Shown: in pieces, positions 1 to 10,102 of the stretch
Layout of the letters: each line of letters begins with the position of its first letter
Numbering within the stretch: the first letter of the stretch is position 1
Source of the DNA: Ensifer sp. Root278
GTDB taxonomy: Bacteria > Pseudomonadota > Alphaproteobacteria > Rhizobiales > Rhizobiaceae
Length of the DNA stretch: 64,000 bases
Reading direction: 5' to 3'
NCBI RefSeq assembly: GCF_001429285.1
Contig: NZ_LMJJ01000001.1
Location: 130,565 to 194,564 of the forward strand
The notes under the pieces: model-generated
What the model was told of the DNA's origin: nothing
What the model saw: the letters and a program-made list of their open reading frames with translations, nothing else
The model's database searches: none
Position numbers and translations under genes: made by a program

Positions 1-1
1 T

Positions 2-40
2 GAAGCGTATATGAGCCTCAAATTCTTGATCGGTAGATGA
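2..40 (+). CDS. Possible 3' end of an upstream coding region
   Basis: The first bases read as an open frame that ends EAYMSLKFLIGR followed by TGA, directly in front of a terminator hairpin. Only 12 residues are visible, so the product cannot be identified. In related genomes metK and trmB lie upstream of rimP, but the visible tail does not clearly match either from memory. It may also be noncoding. Confidence 0.25.
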   Translation, partial: EAYMSLKFLIGR

Positions 41-71
41 AGAGTGGGCCCGTCAGGACCCGCTCTTTTTT
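40..71 (+). terminator. Rho-independent terminator upstream of rimP
   Basis: An 11-bp stem with one G-T wobble (AGAGTGGGCCC pairing with GGACCCGCTCT) and a four-base loop is followed by a run of T. It ends the upstream transcription unit just before rimP, so the rimP operon promoter must lie upstream with read-through or within the next 30 bases. Confidence 0.8.
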
Positions 72-100
72 ATTAGCCGGTCCGATGAGGAGATGATCGT

Positions 101-721
101 TTGTCCGATACGACAACGGCTGAAAATGCAAATGAACCGCGCCTGATCACCGAAACCGGTCTCGACCAGCGCATCGCCGACATCATCGAGCCGGTCATCG
201 TGCCGATGGGTTACCGCCTGGTGCGCGTGCGCATGTCCGGCCAGAACGGCCTGACGTTGCAGATCATGGCCGAGCGCAACGACGGCACCATGACCGTCGA
301 AGACTGCGAAGAGATCTCCAAGGCCATTTCGCCGGTGCTCGATGTGGAAGATCCGATCGACAAGGCGTATCATCTCGAAGTGTCGTCGGCCGGCATCGAC
401 CGTCCCATGGTGCGCAAGTCCGACTTCTTCCGCTGGCAGGGGCACCTGCTGAAATGCGAGACGTCGGTTCTGGTCGATGGCCGCAAGCGGTTCCGCGGCA
501 AGATCGTTTCCGTCGATGACGATGGTTTCCGGCTTGAGCGCGACCAGCCCGCGTACGGCGAGGAACCTGTCGTCGTCATCCCGTTCACCACGCTTGCCGA
601 AGCGCGGCTGATCCTGACCGACGATCTGATCCGTGATGCGCTGACGGCCGACAAGAAGGCGAAGGCCGAGCGCGCCGCGAACGAGAATTTCGAAGACGAA
701 GATTCACCTATTGAGGAATAA
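101..721 (+). CDS. rimP: Ribosome maturation factor RimP
   Basis: RimP helps mature the 30S ribosomal subunit. The 206-residue product has the expected two-domain layout: an N-terminal alpha/beta domain with [10 protein letters not shown] (about residues 95-105) and a C-terminal SH3-like barrel (about 120-180), ending in an acidic tail. The start is TTG at 101, chosen because an AGGAG sits 8 bases upstream and the nearby ATG at 94 is in another frame. It opens the conserved rimP-nusA-ylxR-infB-rbfA-truB cluster, and nusA follows after 45 bases, so co-transcription is likely. The family assignment rests on sequence and position together. Confidence 0.95.
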   Translation: MSDTTTAENANEPRLITETGLDQRIADIIEPVIVPMGYRLVRVRMSGQNGLTLQIMAERNDGTMTVEDCEEISKAISPVLDVEDPIDKAYHLEVSSAGIDRPMVRKSDFFRWQGHLLKCETSVLVDGRKRFRGKIVSVDDDGFRLERDQPAYGEEPVVVIPFTTLAEARLILTDDLIRDALTADKKAKAERAANENFEDEDSPIEE

Positions 722-766
722 GTCGGGCGGAGCGTGAAGCCCCCTGCAACCCAACGGAGATAAGAC

Positions 767-2386
767 ATGGCAGTCAGTGCTAACCGGCTCGAGCTTCTGC
801 AGATCGCGGATGCCGTCGCGCGTGAAAAGGTGATCGACCGCGAGATCGTTCTGGCCGCAATGGCCGATGCGATCCAGAAGGCCGCCCGCTCGCGCTATGG
901 GTCGGAATCGAACATCCGCGCCGACATCAACTCGAAGACCGGTGAAATCCGCCTGCAGCGTCTTCTGGAAGTGGTCGAAAAGGCTGACGACTATTCCACG
1001 CAGATCCCGCTCGAGCTTGCTCGCGATCGCAATCCGGACGCCAAGCTCGGCGATTTCATCGCCGACCCGCTGCCGCCGATGGACTTCGGCCGCATCGCCG
1101 CCCAGTCTGCCAAGCAGGTCATCGTCCAGAAGGTTCGCGAAGCCGAGCGTGATCGCCAGTTCGACGAATTCAAGGATCGCGTCGGCGAGATCGTCAACGG
1201 CACGGTCAAGCGCGTCGAATACGGCAACGTCATCGTCGACCTCGGCCGTGGCGAAGGCATCATCCGCCGCGACGAGATGATCCCGCGCGAAAACATGCGC
1301 TACGGCGACCGCGTCCGCGCCTTCGTCTACGACGTTCGCCGCGAACAGCGCGGCCCGCAGATCTTCCTGTCGCGTACCCATCCGCAGTTCATGGTGAAGC
1401 TCTTCACCATGGAAGTGCCTGAGATCTACGACGGCATCATCCAGATCAAGTCGGTTGCCCGTGACCCGGGTTCGCGCGCCAAGATCGCCGTTGTCTCCAA
1501 CGACTCGTCGATCGACCCGGTCGGCGCCTGCGTCGGTATGCGCGGTTCGCGCGTTCAGGCCGTCGTCGGCGAACTGCAGGGCGAAAAGATCGACATCATT
1601 CCGTGGTCGCAGGATCCGGCATCGTTCATCGTCAACGCGCTGCAGCCGGCGGAAGTGGCCAAGGTCGTTCTCGACGAAGATGCGGAGCGCATCGAAGTGG
1701 TCGTTCCGGACGAGCAGCTTTCGCTCGCCATCGGCCGTCGCGGCCAGAACGTTCGCCTCGCCTCGCAGCTGACCGGCTGGGACATCGACATCCTCACCGA
1801 ACAGGAAGAGAGCGAGCGTCGCCAGAAGGAATTCACCGAGCGCACCAACCTGTTCATGGACGCGCTCGACGTCGACGAAATGGTCGGCCAGGTTCTGGCG
1901 TCCGAAGGCTTTGCCGCCGTCGAGGAGCTTGCCTATGTCGACCTCGACGAAATCTCGTCGATCGACGGCTTCGACGAGGAGACCGCTACCGAAATCCAGA
2001 CCCGTGCGCGCGAATTCCTCGACAAGCTCGAAGCGGAAATGGATGCCAAGCGCAAGGAACTCGGCGTTGCCGACGAGCTGCGCTCGATCGACGGCCTGAC
2101 GAGCCAGATGCTCGTTGCGCTCGGCGAAGAAGGCATCAAGACGATCGAAGACTTTGCCGGCTGCGCCGCTGACGACCTCGTCGGCTGGAGCGAACGCAAG
2201 GACGGCGAGACCAAGCGCTTCGAGGGCACCTTCTCGAAGTTCGACGTTTCGCGCGCCGAAGCCGAAGCCATGATCGTTCAGGCCCGCCTCGCGGCCGGCT
2301 GGATCACGGAAGAGGACCTGGCAAGCGATGAGGTCGAAGGCGAAGAGCCGATCGACGTTGCCGAAGGCGCCGAGCAGGACGCTTAA
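767..2386 (+). CDS. nusA: Transcription termination/antitermination protein NusA
   Basis: NusA binds RNA polymerase and nascent RNA and modulates pausing, termination and antitermination. The 539-residue protein shows the N-terminal polymerase-binding domain (1-125), an S1 domain (about 135-200), two KH domains (about 230-345, with [12 protein letters not shown] and [13 protein letters not shown]), and two C-terminal acidic helix-hairpin-helix repeats (about 370-510), as in other proteobacteria. The start ATG follows GGAGATAAGAC. It lies between rimP and the YlxR-type gene, only 5 bases upstream of the latter. Confidence 0.97.
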   Translation: MAVSANRLELLQIADAVAREKVIDREIVLAAMADAIQKAARSRYGSESNIRADINSKTGEIRLQRLLEVVEKADDYSTQIPLELARDRNPDAKLGDFIADPLPPMDFGRIAAQSAKQVIVQKVREAERDRQFDEFKDRVGEIVNGTVKRVEYGNVIVDLGRGEGIIRRDEMIPRENMRYGDRVRAFVYDVRREQRGPQIFLSRTHPQFMVKLFTMEVPEIYDGIIQIKSVARDPGSRAKIAVVSNDSSIDPVGACVGMRGSRVQAVVGELQGEKIDIIPWSQDPASFIVNALQPAEVAKVVLDEDAERIEVVVPDEQLSLAIGRRGQNVRLASQLTGWDIDILTEQEESERRQKEFTERTNLFMDALDVDEMVGQVLASEGFAAVEELAYVDLDEISSIDGFDEETATEIQTRAREFLDKLEAEMDAKRKELGVADELRSIDGLTSQMLVALGEEGIKTIEDFAGCAADDLVGWSERKDGETKRFEGTFSKFDVSRAEAEAMIVQARLAAGWITEEDLASDEVEGEEPIDVAEGAEQDA

Positions 2387-2391
2387 GGACG

Positions 2392-3099
2392 ATGACCGCC
2401 TCTGATGATGCCGACAGCCTGCCTTCGGACACATTGCCCTTGGATGGGGGCCCGAAGGATCGGAGCGGCAGCACGCGGACGTGCATCGTCACCCGCGAAA
2501 GCGGTTCGCCGGATGAGTTGATCCGCTTCGTTGCCGGGCCCGACGGTCGCGTCGTTCCCGATCTGAAGCGTCAGCTTCCGGGACGCGGCTGCTGGGTGAA
2601 GGCCGAGCGGGCGCTCGTTGAAAAGGCGGTGGCGAAGAAGTTCTTCGCCCGCGCCCTGAAGGCGGACGTCAAGGCCGACGCGACGCTCGCCGACGACGTC
2701 GACCGGCTGCTCGCCGAGCAGTTGGCCGGCATGATGAACATGGCGCGCAAGGCGGCCCAGTTCATCTCCGGCGCGACGAAGACGGAGCAGGCCGTGCGCG
2801 GTCTTGCAGCGCTTGCCGTGTTCCATGCGGCCGATGCTGCAGCCGACGGTGTGCGGAAGATAGACCAGGCCCGCAAGGCGATGAGCTTCGTGGCCGACGA
2901 TGAAATGGAAATACCTTCGTTCCGTCCCTTCACCGGGGCGGAAATGGAGGGCCTTTTAGGAAGTAATGCTTTTATCCATGCCGCAGCGCTTGCAGGGCAG
3001 GCGGGTGAGGGTGTAGTGAAGCGCGCAATCATGCTCGAAAAGTACCGAGGATCCGTCCCGGTCCGGGCCGACGGCGGCGCTGGCAAGCCACAGCAATGA
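2392..3099 (+). CDS. YlxR (DUF448)-L7Ae fusion RNA-binding protein
   Basis: The 235-residue protein has an N-terminal YlxR/DUF448 domain (about 25-100) with the RTCIVTRE motif and a GRGCWVK loop. A second half (about 115-215) resembles the L7Ae/L30e/S12e RNA-binding fold, containing NMARKAAQFISGA. The two-domain form is usual in alphaproteobacteria, where YlxR and YlxQ of Firmicutes are fused. It starts 5 bases after nusA and precedes infB, the standard place for this family. The exact role is not settled; RNA or nucleoid binding is the usual suggestion. Confidence 0.85.
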   Translation: MTASDDADSLPSDTLPLDGGPKDRSGSTRTCIVTRESGSPDELIRFVAGPDGRVVPDLKRQLPGRGCWVKAERALVEKAVAKKFFARALKADVKADATLADDVDRLLAEQLAGMMNMARKAAQFISGATKTEQAVRGLAALAVFHAADAAADGVRKIDQARKAMSFVADDEMEIPSFRPFTGAEMEGLLGSNAFIHAAALAGQAGEGVVKRAIMLEKYRGSVPVRADGGAGKPQQ

Positions 3100-3204
3100 C
3101 CCGCGTCACCAGCACAGTCTGGCATCGCGTACATTGTTTGAGACAATTTGGAAGACAGGGTCAGGTGATACGCATCCGGCCCTGATCGCTAGGAACGGAA
3201 CGGA

Positions 3205-5904
3205 ATGACCGACAACAACGACGACAAGACAGGCAGCGCAGCAGGCAAGAAGACGCTGACCCTGAAACCCCACGGGGTTTCGCAGGGGACCGTGCGTCAG
3301 GACATGGGCCGTGGCCGCACCAAGGCGGTCGTGGTCGAAACCAAGAAACGCCCCTTCCATCGCCCCAAGGACGAGCGTCCGATCACGCCGGTCGCCGCGG
3401 CTCCCGCAGCACGCCCGGTCGAACAGCGTCCGGCTCAGCCGCAGCCTTCCGGCCGCCCGGCCCCGCAGCCGCAGCAGCACTCGACGCGCCAGGAAGCCAA
3501 TCAGGCCAACCGTCCGCGTGTGGGTGTCGTTCTGAACCAGCTTTCCGCCGGTGAGATCGATGCGCGCCGCCGTGCTCTCGCCGAAGCGCAGATCCGCGAT
3601 GCCGAAGAAGCGGTCATCCGCGCCGAGAACGAAGCACGCCGCAAGCGCGAGGAAGAAGCCCGTCTCCTTCAGGAGAAGGAAGAGGCCGCACGCCGCGCCG
3701 CTGAAGAAGCGGCCCGCCCGGCTGTCGAGCCTGAAGCAAAGGCCGAAGAGGTTGTCGAAGAGCGCCCCGTGGCAGCTCGCGCACCGGCTTCCACTGAGCG
3801 TCGCGTCGACAACCGCCCGCAGGCTGCACGGCCTGCTGAAGCGGCAACTGGACTTCCGACCCCGGCTCCGGCCGGCGCTCTGCGCGGCCGTAAGGTCGAC
3901 AACGAAAAGGATGACGATCGTGGTCCGCGTTCGGGCGCAGGCCCGGCACGCGGCAAGGTCGTGCGTCCCGAGCCTGCCAAGGTTCCTGCCCGCCCGAAGG
4001 CCGACGACGGTCGTCGCCAGGGCAAGCTGACGCTGACCGCTGCCGTCGACGAGGATGGCGGCCAGCGCGCCCGTTCGCTGTCGGCCATGCGTCGCCGCCA
4101 GGAGAAGTTTAAGCGCAGCCAGATGCAGGAAACCCGCGAGAAGATCTCGCGCGAAGTCATCCTGCCTGAGACCATCACCATTCAGGAACTGTCGCAGCGC
4201 ATGTCTGAACGCGCCGTCGACGTCATCAAGTACCTGATGAAGGAAGGCCAGATGATGAAGCCCGGCGATCTGATCGACGCCGATATGGCTGAACTCATCG
4301 CCGGCGAATTCGGCCACACGGTCAAGCGCGTCTCGGAATCCGACGTCGAGGAAGGCATCTTCAACGTGACCGATTCCGACGAGGAACTGCTGCCGCGTCC
4401 GCCGATCGTCACGATCATGGGGCACGTCGACCACGGCAAGACCTCGCTGCTCGATGCGATCCGCCACGCCAACGTGGTGGCCGGCGAAGCTGGTGGCATC
4501 ACCCAGCACATCGGCGCCTATCAGGTCGAGCAGAACGGCAACAAGATCACCTTCATCGACACCCCCGGCCACGCGGCGTTCACCGCCATGCGTGCCCGCG
4601 GTGCCCAGGCGACCGACATCGCGATCCTGGTGGTTGCGGCCGACGACAGCGTGATGCCGCAGACGATCGAATCGATCAACCACGCCAAGGCGGCCGGTGT
4701 TCCGATCATCGTGGCGATCAACAAGGTCGACAAGCCGTCGGCAAATCCGCAGAAGGTTCGCACCGAGCTGCTGCAGCACGAAGTCTTTGTCGAATCCATG
4801 GGCGGTGAAGTCCTCGACGTGGAAGTCTCCGCGAAGAACGGCACCAACCTCGACAAGCTGCTGGAAGCGATCCTGCTGCAGTCCGAAATCCTCGACTTGC
4901 GCGCCAATCCGAACCGGACGGCCGAAGGTACGGTGGTTGAAGCCGAGCTTGACCGTGGTCGCGGTGCGGTTGCAACCGTCCTCGTCCAGAAGGGCACGCT
5001 GCGTCCTGGCCAGATCATCGTCGCCGGCGACCAGTGGGGCCGTGTGCGCGCTCTGGTCAACGACAAGGGTGAACACGTCAAGGAAGCCGGTCCGTCGATG
5101 CCGGTCGAGGTTCTCGGCCTGTCCGGAACACCGGCTGCCGGCGACAAGTTCGCCGTCGTCGAGAACGAAAGCCGCGCCCGCGAGATCTCCGAGTACCGCC
5201 AGCGGCTCGCCCGTGAGAAGCAGGTTGCCCGTCAGTCCGGCTCGCGCGGCTCGCTCGAGCAGATGATGACCCAGCTCCAGACCTCCGGTCTCAAGGAGTT
5301 CCCGCTGGTCATCAAGGGCGACGTGCAGGGTTCGATCGAAGCGATCGCCGGTGCTCTCGACAAGCTCGGAACCGACGAAGTGCGTGCCCGCATCGTGCAT
5401 TCGGGTGCCGGTGGTATCACCGAGTCCGACATCTCGCTCGCCGAGGCGTCGAACGCAGCGATCATCGGCTTCAACGTCCGCGCCAACGCGCAGGCCCGTT
5501 CGGCCGCCGAGCGCGCCGGCATCGAGATCCGCTACTACAACATCATCTACGATCTGGTGGATGACGTGAAGGCGGCGATGTCGGGTCTGCTCTCGCCGGA
5601 GCGCCGCGAAACCTTCCTCGGCAACGCCGAGATCCTGGAGGTGTTCAACATCACCAAGGTCGGCAAGGTCGCGGGTTGCCGCGTCACCGAAGGCAAGGTC
5701 GAGCGTGGCGTCGGCGTCCGTCTGGTTCGCGACAACGTCGTTATCCACGAAGGCAAGCTCAAGACCCTCAAGCGCTTCAAGGACGAAGTCTCGGAAGTCA
5801 ACGTCGGTCAGGAGTGCGGTATGGCCTTCGAGAACTACGAAGACATCCGCGCCGGCGATACGATCGAGTGCTTCCGCGTAGAGCACATCACGCGGACGCT
5901 TTAA
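3205..5904 (+). CDS. infB: Translation initiation factor IF-2
   Basis: IF-2 is the GTPase that brings initiator fMet-tRNA to the 30S subunit and promotes subunit joining. At 899 residues it has a long Ala/Pro/Glu/Arg-rich N-terminal region (about 1-290) with a coiled coil near 110-170, the IF2_N domain (about 310-365), the G domain with GHVDHGKT (about 407), DTPGHAAF and NKVD, and C-terminal beta-barrel and tRNA-binding domains. ATG at 3205 follows AACGGAACGGA. Other starts inside the N-terminal region, as in E. coli isoforms, cannot be excluded. Confidence 0.97.
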   Translation: MTDNNDDKTGSAAGKKTLTLKPHGVSQGTVRQDMGRGRTKAVVVETKKRPFHRPKDERPITPVAAAPAARPVEQRPAQPQPSGRPAPQPQQHSTRQEANQANRPRVGVVLNQLSAGEIDARRRALAEAQIRDAEEAVIRAENEARRKREEEARLLQEKEEAARRAAEEAARPAVEPEAKAEEVVEERPVAARAPASTERRVDNRPQAARPAEAATGLPTPAPAGALRGRKVDNEKDDDRGPRSGAGPARGKVVRPEPAKVPARPKADDGRRQGKLTLTAAVDEDGGQRARSLSAMRRRQEKFKRSQMQETREKISREVILPETITIQELSQRMSERAVDVIKYLMKEGQMMKPGDLIDADMAELIAGEFGHTVKRVSESDVEEGIFNVTDSDEELLPRPPIVTIMGHVDHGKTSLLDAIRHANVVAGEAGGITQHIGAYQVEQNGNKITFIDTPGHAAFTAMRARGAQATDIAILVVAADDSVMPQTIESINHAKAAGVPIIVAINKVDKPSANPQKVRTELLQHEVFVESMGGEVLDVEVSAKNGTNLDKLLEAILLQSEILDLRANPNRTAEGTVVEAELDRGRGAVATVLVQKGTLRPGQIIVAGDQWGRVRALVNDKGEHVKEAGPSMPVEVLGLSGTPAAGDKFAVVENESRAREISEYRQRLAREKQVARQSGSRGSLEQMMTQLQTSGLKEFPLVIKGDVQGSIEAIAGALDKLGTDEVRARIVHSGAGGITESDISLAEASNAAIIGFNVRANAQARSAAERAGIEIRYYNIIYDLVDDVKAAMSGLLSPERRETFLGNAEILEVFNITKVGKVAGCRVTEGKVERGVGVRLVRDNVVIHEGKLKTLKRFKDEVSEVNVGQECGMAFENYEDIRAGDTIECFRVEHITRTL

Positions 5905-5924
5905 GAACCGTCCGATTAGAGATT

Positions 5925-5964
5925 ATGCGGGCGCCGGGTTGTCCTTCGGCGCTCGCATTTTTTT
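5925..5964 (+). terminator. Terminator between infB and rbfA
   Basis: A 12-bp stem (ATGCGGGCGCCG with CGGCGCTCGCAT, one wobble pair) closes a 10-base loop and runs straight into seven T. It lies inside an otherwise continuous operon, 12 bases before the rbfA start, so it probably lowers rather than stops rbfA-truB transcription. Confidence 0.7.
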
Positions 5965-5976
5965 GAGGTACCGTCC

Positions 5977-6384
5977 ATGACCAAAGCCACATCCTCTGCC
6001 CCTTCACAGCGCATGCTGCGCGTCGGCGAACAGGTGCGCGCTGCCATCACCCAGGTTCTGCAGCGCGGCGAGGTCCGCGATCCCGTGATCGAGAAGACCG
6101 TCATCGCGATCTCGGAAGTGCGCATGTCGCCGGATCTGAAGATCGCCACGGCCTATGTCACGCCGCTCGGCGTGCCCAACCATGACGAAGTCATCGACGC
6201 GCTGAACCGCAATGCCAAGTACATCCGCGGCCGCCTCGGCCCCCAGCTTCGGCAGATGAAATACATGCCCGACGTTCGTTTCCGCGACGATACGAGCTTC
6301 GACAACTACAAGAAGATCGATGAGCTGCTGCGTTCGCCGGAAGTCAGCCGCGATCTCGACCAGTCCAGCGAAGACGAAGAATAG
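5977..6384 (+). CDS. rbfA: 30S ribosome-binding factor RbfA
   Basis: RbfA is a KH-fold protein needed for late 16S rRNA 5'-end maturation and cold adaptation. The 135-residue product has the family's length and core, including the RMLRVGEQ start of the domain, [16 protein letters not shown] and the C-terminal [19 protein letters not shown]. It has a short acidic tail. It lies 72 bases after infB with a terminator in the gap, and 8 bases before truB, so rbfA and truB are surely one unit. Confidence 0.96.
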   Translation: MTKATSSAPSQRMLRVGEQVRAAITQVLQRGEVRDPVIEKTVIAISEVRMSPDLKIATAYVTPLGVPNHDEVIDALNRNAKYIRGRLGPQLRQMKYMPDVRFRDDTSFDNYKKIDELLRSPEVSRDLDQSSEDEE

Positions 6385-6392
6385 TAGATTTC

Positions 6393-7328
6393 ATGTCCAA
6401 ACCGCGTAAGCCCAAGGGCCGCCCGATCTCGGGCTGGCTGATCCTCGACAAGCCGCTCGACTTCGGCTCCACTGAAGCCGTCTCGAAGATCAAGTGGCTG
6501 TTCAAGGCCCAAAAGGCCGGCCATGCCGGCACGCTCGACCCGTTGGCCTCCGGTATGCTGCCGATTGCACTCGGTGATGCGACGAAGACCGTTCCTTACG
6601 TGATGGACGGCCGCAAGATCTACGAATTCACCGTTGCCTGGGGCGAGGAACGCTCGACCGACGATCTCGAAGGCGAGGTTACGCATTCCTCGACCGAACG
6701 ACCGAACGAAGAGGCGATCCGCGCGCTGCTGCCGAAATATACCGGCGTCATCAGCCAGGTGCCGCCGCAGTTCTCTGCGATCAAGATCGATGGCGAGCGT
6801 GCCTACGACCTCGCCCGCGATGGCGAAACGGTCGAAATTCCGGCTCGTGAAGTCGAGGTGCACCGGCTGACGCTCTTGGGTGCCGCTCCCAATCTCGCGC
6901 ATTTCGAAATCGAGTGCGGCAAGGGCACCTATGTGCGTTCGCTCGCGCGTGACATGGGCCGCGATCTCGGTTGTTTCGGCCACATCGCCTCGCTGCGCCG
7001 CACCTTTGTCGCACCGTTTGGTGAAGAGGACATGGTGCCGCTCGCCGATCTGGTGGCGCTGGAGAAAATCGAGAGCGACGAAGAACGCCTGGCGGCGCTC
7101 GACGCCTATCTGATCGAGACCGGTGAAGCGCTTTCCAACCTTCCGCATGTTGCCGTCAACGATGATCAGGCGCACCGCCTGAGAATGGGCAATCCCATCA
7201 TCCTGCGCGGGCGCGATGCGCCGCTTGCGACGCCTGAAGCCTATGCGACGGCACGCGGCAAGCTGGTCGCCATCGGTGAGATCGCCGAGGGTGAGTTCCG
7301 CCCGAAGCGTGTTTTCGCCACCGGCTAA
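6393..7328 (+). CDS. truB: tRNA pseudouridine(55) synthase TruB
   Basis: TruB makes the universally conserved pseudouridine 55 in the T-loop of tRNAs. The 311-residue protein shows GWLILDKP near the start and the catalytic motif [19 protein letters not shown] (about 46-64), whose Asp is the nucleophile. Further conserved stretches are RKIYEF and [15 protein letters not shown]. The C-terminal domain resembles a PUA-like extension. It ends the rimP-to-truB cluster; rpsO and pnp, which normally follow, are separated from it by a sensor kinase gene. Confidence 0.96.
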   Translation: MSKPRKPKGRPISGWLILDKPLDFGSTEAVSKIKWLFKAQKAGHAGTLDPLASGMLPIALGDATKTVPYVMDGRKIYEFTVAWGEERSTDDLEGEVTHSSTERPNEEAIRALLPKYTGVISQVPPQFSAIKIDGERAYDLARDGETVEIPAREVEVHRLTLLGAAPNLAHFEIECGKGTYVRSLARDMGRDLGCFGHIASLRRTFVAPFGEEDMVPLADLVALEKIESDEERLAALDAYLIETGEALSNLPHVAVNDDQAHRLRMGNPIILRGRDAPLATPEAYATARGKLVAIGEIAEGEFRPKRVFATG

Positions 7329-7511
7329 GCGCCCGGAAGCGTTTGCCTTTGCCCCATCCTTGACGCATGATCCCCGGCATGGGCTTCCAATCCATCCGAG
7401 GTGATTCCGTTTCCGTCCCGTGCTCCGGAGCCGACTGCCGATCGCACCGACTCTTGCGGCGCGCGCCGAAAGCGGCTGTGTGCCGGCGCGGAACGAAGAA
7501 GGGCGACTGAG

Positions 7512-9221
7512 GTGACGGGCGTGCTGGACGAAGAAAAGCGGAAGGCTGCGAACGGTCTGGCGACGATCGTCGATCTCGTTCGTCATCGCCTGACCCGGCC
7601 GTTCAGTTTTTATCTGACGTCGCTGCTCCTGGTGGCCATCGTTCCGGCCTTCATCTTTTCGCTCGTGGTGCTGAAGCGCAGCGTCGACCAGCAGGAACAG
7701 GTGATCACGGCGCTGCTGCAGGCTTCGACCGGGTCGGTGACGCGCATCGTCGAACGTGACATCGAGGGCATGCTGACGACGCTCAAGGTGCTGTCGACAT
7801 CACAAGAGATCGAAGACGGCAATATGGAGGCCTTCTACCGCAGGGCCGCCACGGCGCTCGCCGAAACGGACTCCTACCTGATCGTCATCGACCGCAAGCA
7901 CAACCAGCGGCTCAACACCAGGGTGCCTTTCGGTGCGCAACTCAGCAAAGCCTCGGATACGGGCTCGGTCGAGCGGGCCTTCACCAACAATGGTGCGCCG
8001 CTCGTTTCCAACGTCTTCTTTGGCCAGACCGCGGGAAAGTGGGTTTTCAACGTCTATCTGCCGGCGAAATTGGCGACCGGTGAGGAGTATCTGCTGACGC
8101 TGACGCAAAACGCCGAGAACATGGCCAAGGCCGTCAACCGCGACACGCTTTCTCCCGGTTGGAACGCGGCACTCGTCGATGGCGCAGGCAAGGTCATCAT
8201 CTCGTCGGATGCGGCCGTCAAGGCCGGGGAACCATTCTTCCTCGACAAGGTGCCGGCGATCAGCATCGGTGTCCGCAACATCAAGGAAAACGGCACTAAA
8301 TATCGCGTCGCGACCGAGTTTTCCGTCGTCACGGGATGGCGGATCATCGCCTGGGCGCCTAGCGCGACCGTCGATGCACCGGCCGTCTGGTCGTTCCTGT
8401 GGCTGTCGCTCGGCGGCATCCTTTTCGCGGGCATCGCGATTGCCGGCTCGCTGGCGATTGCGCGGCTGTTGTCGCAGGGCGTCAAGCTCGTGGCGCAGGA
8501 TGCCCGCCGTCTCGGCGCCGGCGAACGGATCGAATCGCGCCCGCACATGATCTCGGAGGTCGAGCAGGTCTCGGCAGCGCTCGCACGGGCAGCGGCGGCG
8601 CGCGGCAAGGCCGAAAACGAGATCCGCTTCCTCATGCGCGAGGTGGCGCATCGCTCGAAGAACCAACTGACGGTGATCCAGTCGATGCTCAACCAATCGG
8701 TCTATTCGGCCGAGAGCGCGTCGGACTTCGCCGACAGCTTCCGCAAGCGCATTGCCGGGCTCGCGCGCTCCACCGACCTGATGATCACCAACGCCGCGCA
8801 AGGGGTCGATTTCCGCGAGCTCGCCCAGAACCAGTTGCAGCCGTTTACACCTGACGACCCGAAGCGCGTGATCTTCTCCGGCCCGGCTCTGAGGCTCGAC
8901 ACGCAGATCGCCCAGACCCTCGGCATGGCCCTGCACGAACTCGCAACCAACGCCACCAAATACGGCGCGCTCGCCAACACCACCGGGGTCGTCAAGCTGA
9001 GCTGGTCGCTGGAGGATGAAGGCATTGCCATTCGCTGGCGGGAGGAGGGCGCGGATCTCGCCGACAAGCCCTCCGATCCGATCCGCAAGGGCTTCGGAAC
9101 ACTGGTGCTGGAGCGCATGCTCGGCATGGCGCTGAACGCCGCGCTGGAGCGGGTGATGCATGCCGATGGCATCGAGTGGCGGATCACCATTCCGCGCGAG
9201 GCGAAGGACGAAGATTCGTGA
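7512..9221 (+). CDS. HWE-family sensor histidine kinase
   Basis: A membrane sensor kinase of about 570 residues. From the GTG at 7512 it has a first membrane helix (about residues 27-50), a periplasmic sensing region of roughly 240 residues with a Cache-like look, a second membrane helix (about 295-320), a HAMP-like linker, and a kinase core. The H-box HRSKNQL, N-box HELATNATKYGAL and the WREE motif in the G1 region mark the HWE/HisKA_2 class typical of Rhizobiales. The frame stays open upstream to GTG 7401, but that part is Arg-rich and has no good ribosome site. No response regulator is adjacent, so the partner is unknown. Confidence 0.85.
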   Translation: MTGVLDEEKRKAANGLATIVDLVRHRLTRPFSFYLTSLLLVAIVPAFIFSLVVLKRSVDQQEQVITALLQASTGSVTRIVERDIEGMLTTLKVLSTSQEIEDGNMEAFYRRAATALAETDSYLIVIDRKHNQRLNTRVPFGAQLSKASDTGSVERAFTNNGAPLVSNVFFGQTAGKWVFNVYLPAKLATGEEYLLTLTQNAENMAKAVNRDTLSPGWNAALVDGAGKVIISSDAAVKAGEPFFLDKVPAISIGVRNIKENGTKYRVATEFSVVTGWRIIAWAPSATVDAPAVWSFLWLSLGGILFAGIAIAGSLAIARLLSQGVKLVAQDARRLGAGERIESRPHMISEVEQVSAALARAAAARGKAENEIRFLMREVAHRSKNQLTVIQSMLNQSVYSAESASDFADSFRKRIAGLARSTDLMITNAAQGVDFRELAQNQLQPFTPDDPKRVIFSGPALRLDTQIAQTLGMALHELATNATKYGALANTTGVVKLSWSLEDEGIAIRWREEGADLADKPSDPIRKGFGTLVLERMLGMALNAALERVMHADGIEWRITIPREAKDEDS

Positions 9222-9481
9222 ATGCGGATGGGCCCCTTTAAAAACGGCGCGAAGGTCGGCCGGAGCGTCGATCGCGACCGTCGGAAATCGGCCGCGACCG
9301 ACAAGCTTCCGAGGCCCTCCGGAAGCCCATCGGGGTGCAGGTCCATGACCCTTTCCTTTTTCATCCAATTCGTTTATAGGCACGCCAGCAAAAGGCGCAT
9401 GCCCGTTGCATTCACGGCCGCAGCTGGACGACATCCCGGCTGACGGCGTCCCTAAATCCTCGAAATCGAAAGGATCATCCG

Positions 9482-9751
9482 ATGTCGATTGCTGCAGAGC
9501 GTAAGGCTCAGCTCATCAAGGAATTTGCAACCGTTGAAGGCGACACCGGTTCTCCGGAAGTCCAGGTTGCTATCCTGACGGAACGGATCAACAACCTGAC
9601 CGAACACTTCAAGGGCCACAAGAAGGATAACCATTCCCGCCGTGGTCTGCTCGCAATGGTTTCCAGCCGTCGTTCGCTCCTCGACTATCTGAAGAAGAAA
9701 GACGAAGCGCGCTACACCAAGCTGATCGGTGCCCTGGGCATCCGTCGCTAA
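9482..9751 (+). CDS. rpsO: 30S ribosomal protein S15
   Basis: S15 is an early-assembling 30S protein that binds the 16S central domain and helps form inter-subunit bridges. The 89-residue product has the invariant length and signature: [30 protein letters not shown] and [14 protein letters not shown] strong terminator follows directly, before pnp. In many bacteria S15 represses its own mRNA through a leader structure; the 260-base upstream gap could hold one, but I could not identify it by eye. Confidence 0.98.
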   Translation: MSIAAERKAQLIKEFATVEGDTGSPEVQVAILTERINNLTEHFKGHKKDNHSRRGLLAMVSSRRSLLDYLKKKDEARYTKLIGALGIRR

Positions 9752-9760
9752 GCGACTTAT

Positions 9761-9793
9761 CCGGCGGGTCTTTGCGGCCCGCCGGCTTTTTTA
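9761..9793 (+). terminator. rpsO terminator
   Basis: The stem CCGGCGGG...CCCGCCGG closes a nine-base loop and is followed by CTTTTTTA. It sits 9 bases after the rpsO stop codon and separates rpsO from pnp; partial read-through is common for this gene pair. Confidence 0.88.
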
Positions 9794-10102
9794 TGGAGCG
9801 TTCAACGCTCAAGCAATGATCTCTCCGGCCGCTTAGGAAGCGTGGTACCAGGAGAGAATCCAGCGAACCGGATGGGCCGGTATCGCGGATCAACCGATGG
9901 CCCGTCATGGGGCAGGATTGCAGGATGCTTCGGCTCTGCTTGCCGGAACGCCGCAGATAAGCGGCGCGGTGAAGCGGAAACAAGCCGATTTCAAGCGTGA
10001 AGCCTCCCGTTGTCTTGCCCGTGATGCGCCATTTCATGCGGCCCCTCGACCACCCGCGCTGCAACAGCCGCGGAAAGGTCCGCCGCACATGAAGGACAGA
10101 AC
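9794..10102. other. pnp leader region, no gene seen
   Basis: This 309-base gap between the rpsO terminator and pnp has no credible gene. In E. coli the pnp leader folds into a long RNase III-processed hairpin used for autoregulation. GC-rich inverted pieces are present here, but I could not define a single long stem by eye, so any equivalent control is only a possibility. Confidence 0.4.

Noticed and set aside
704-2434. Long open frame on the minus strand across nusA
   Set aside because: It is a shadow of nusA caused by high GC and third-position bias; low-complexity composition, no ribosome site and no family motif. The same holds for the antisense frames over infB (3106-5886), pnp (10034-12796), rpsA (22646-24154) and lepA (40914-42503).
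7401-7511. N-terminal extension of the HWE kinase to GTG 7401
   Set aside because: No ribosome site, and the added residues are Arg-rich and not coding-like; the GTG at 7512 leads straight into the membrane-anchored protein.
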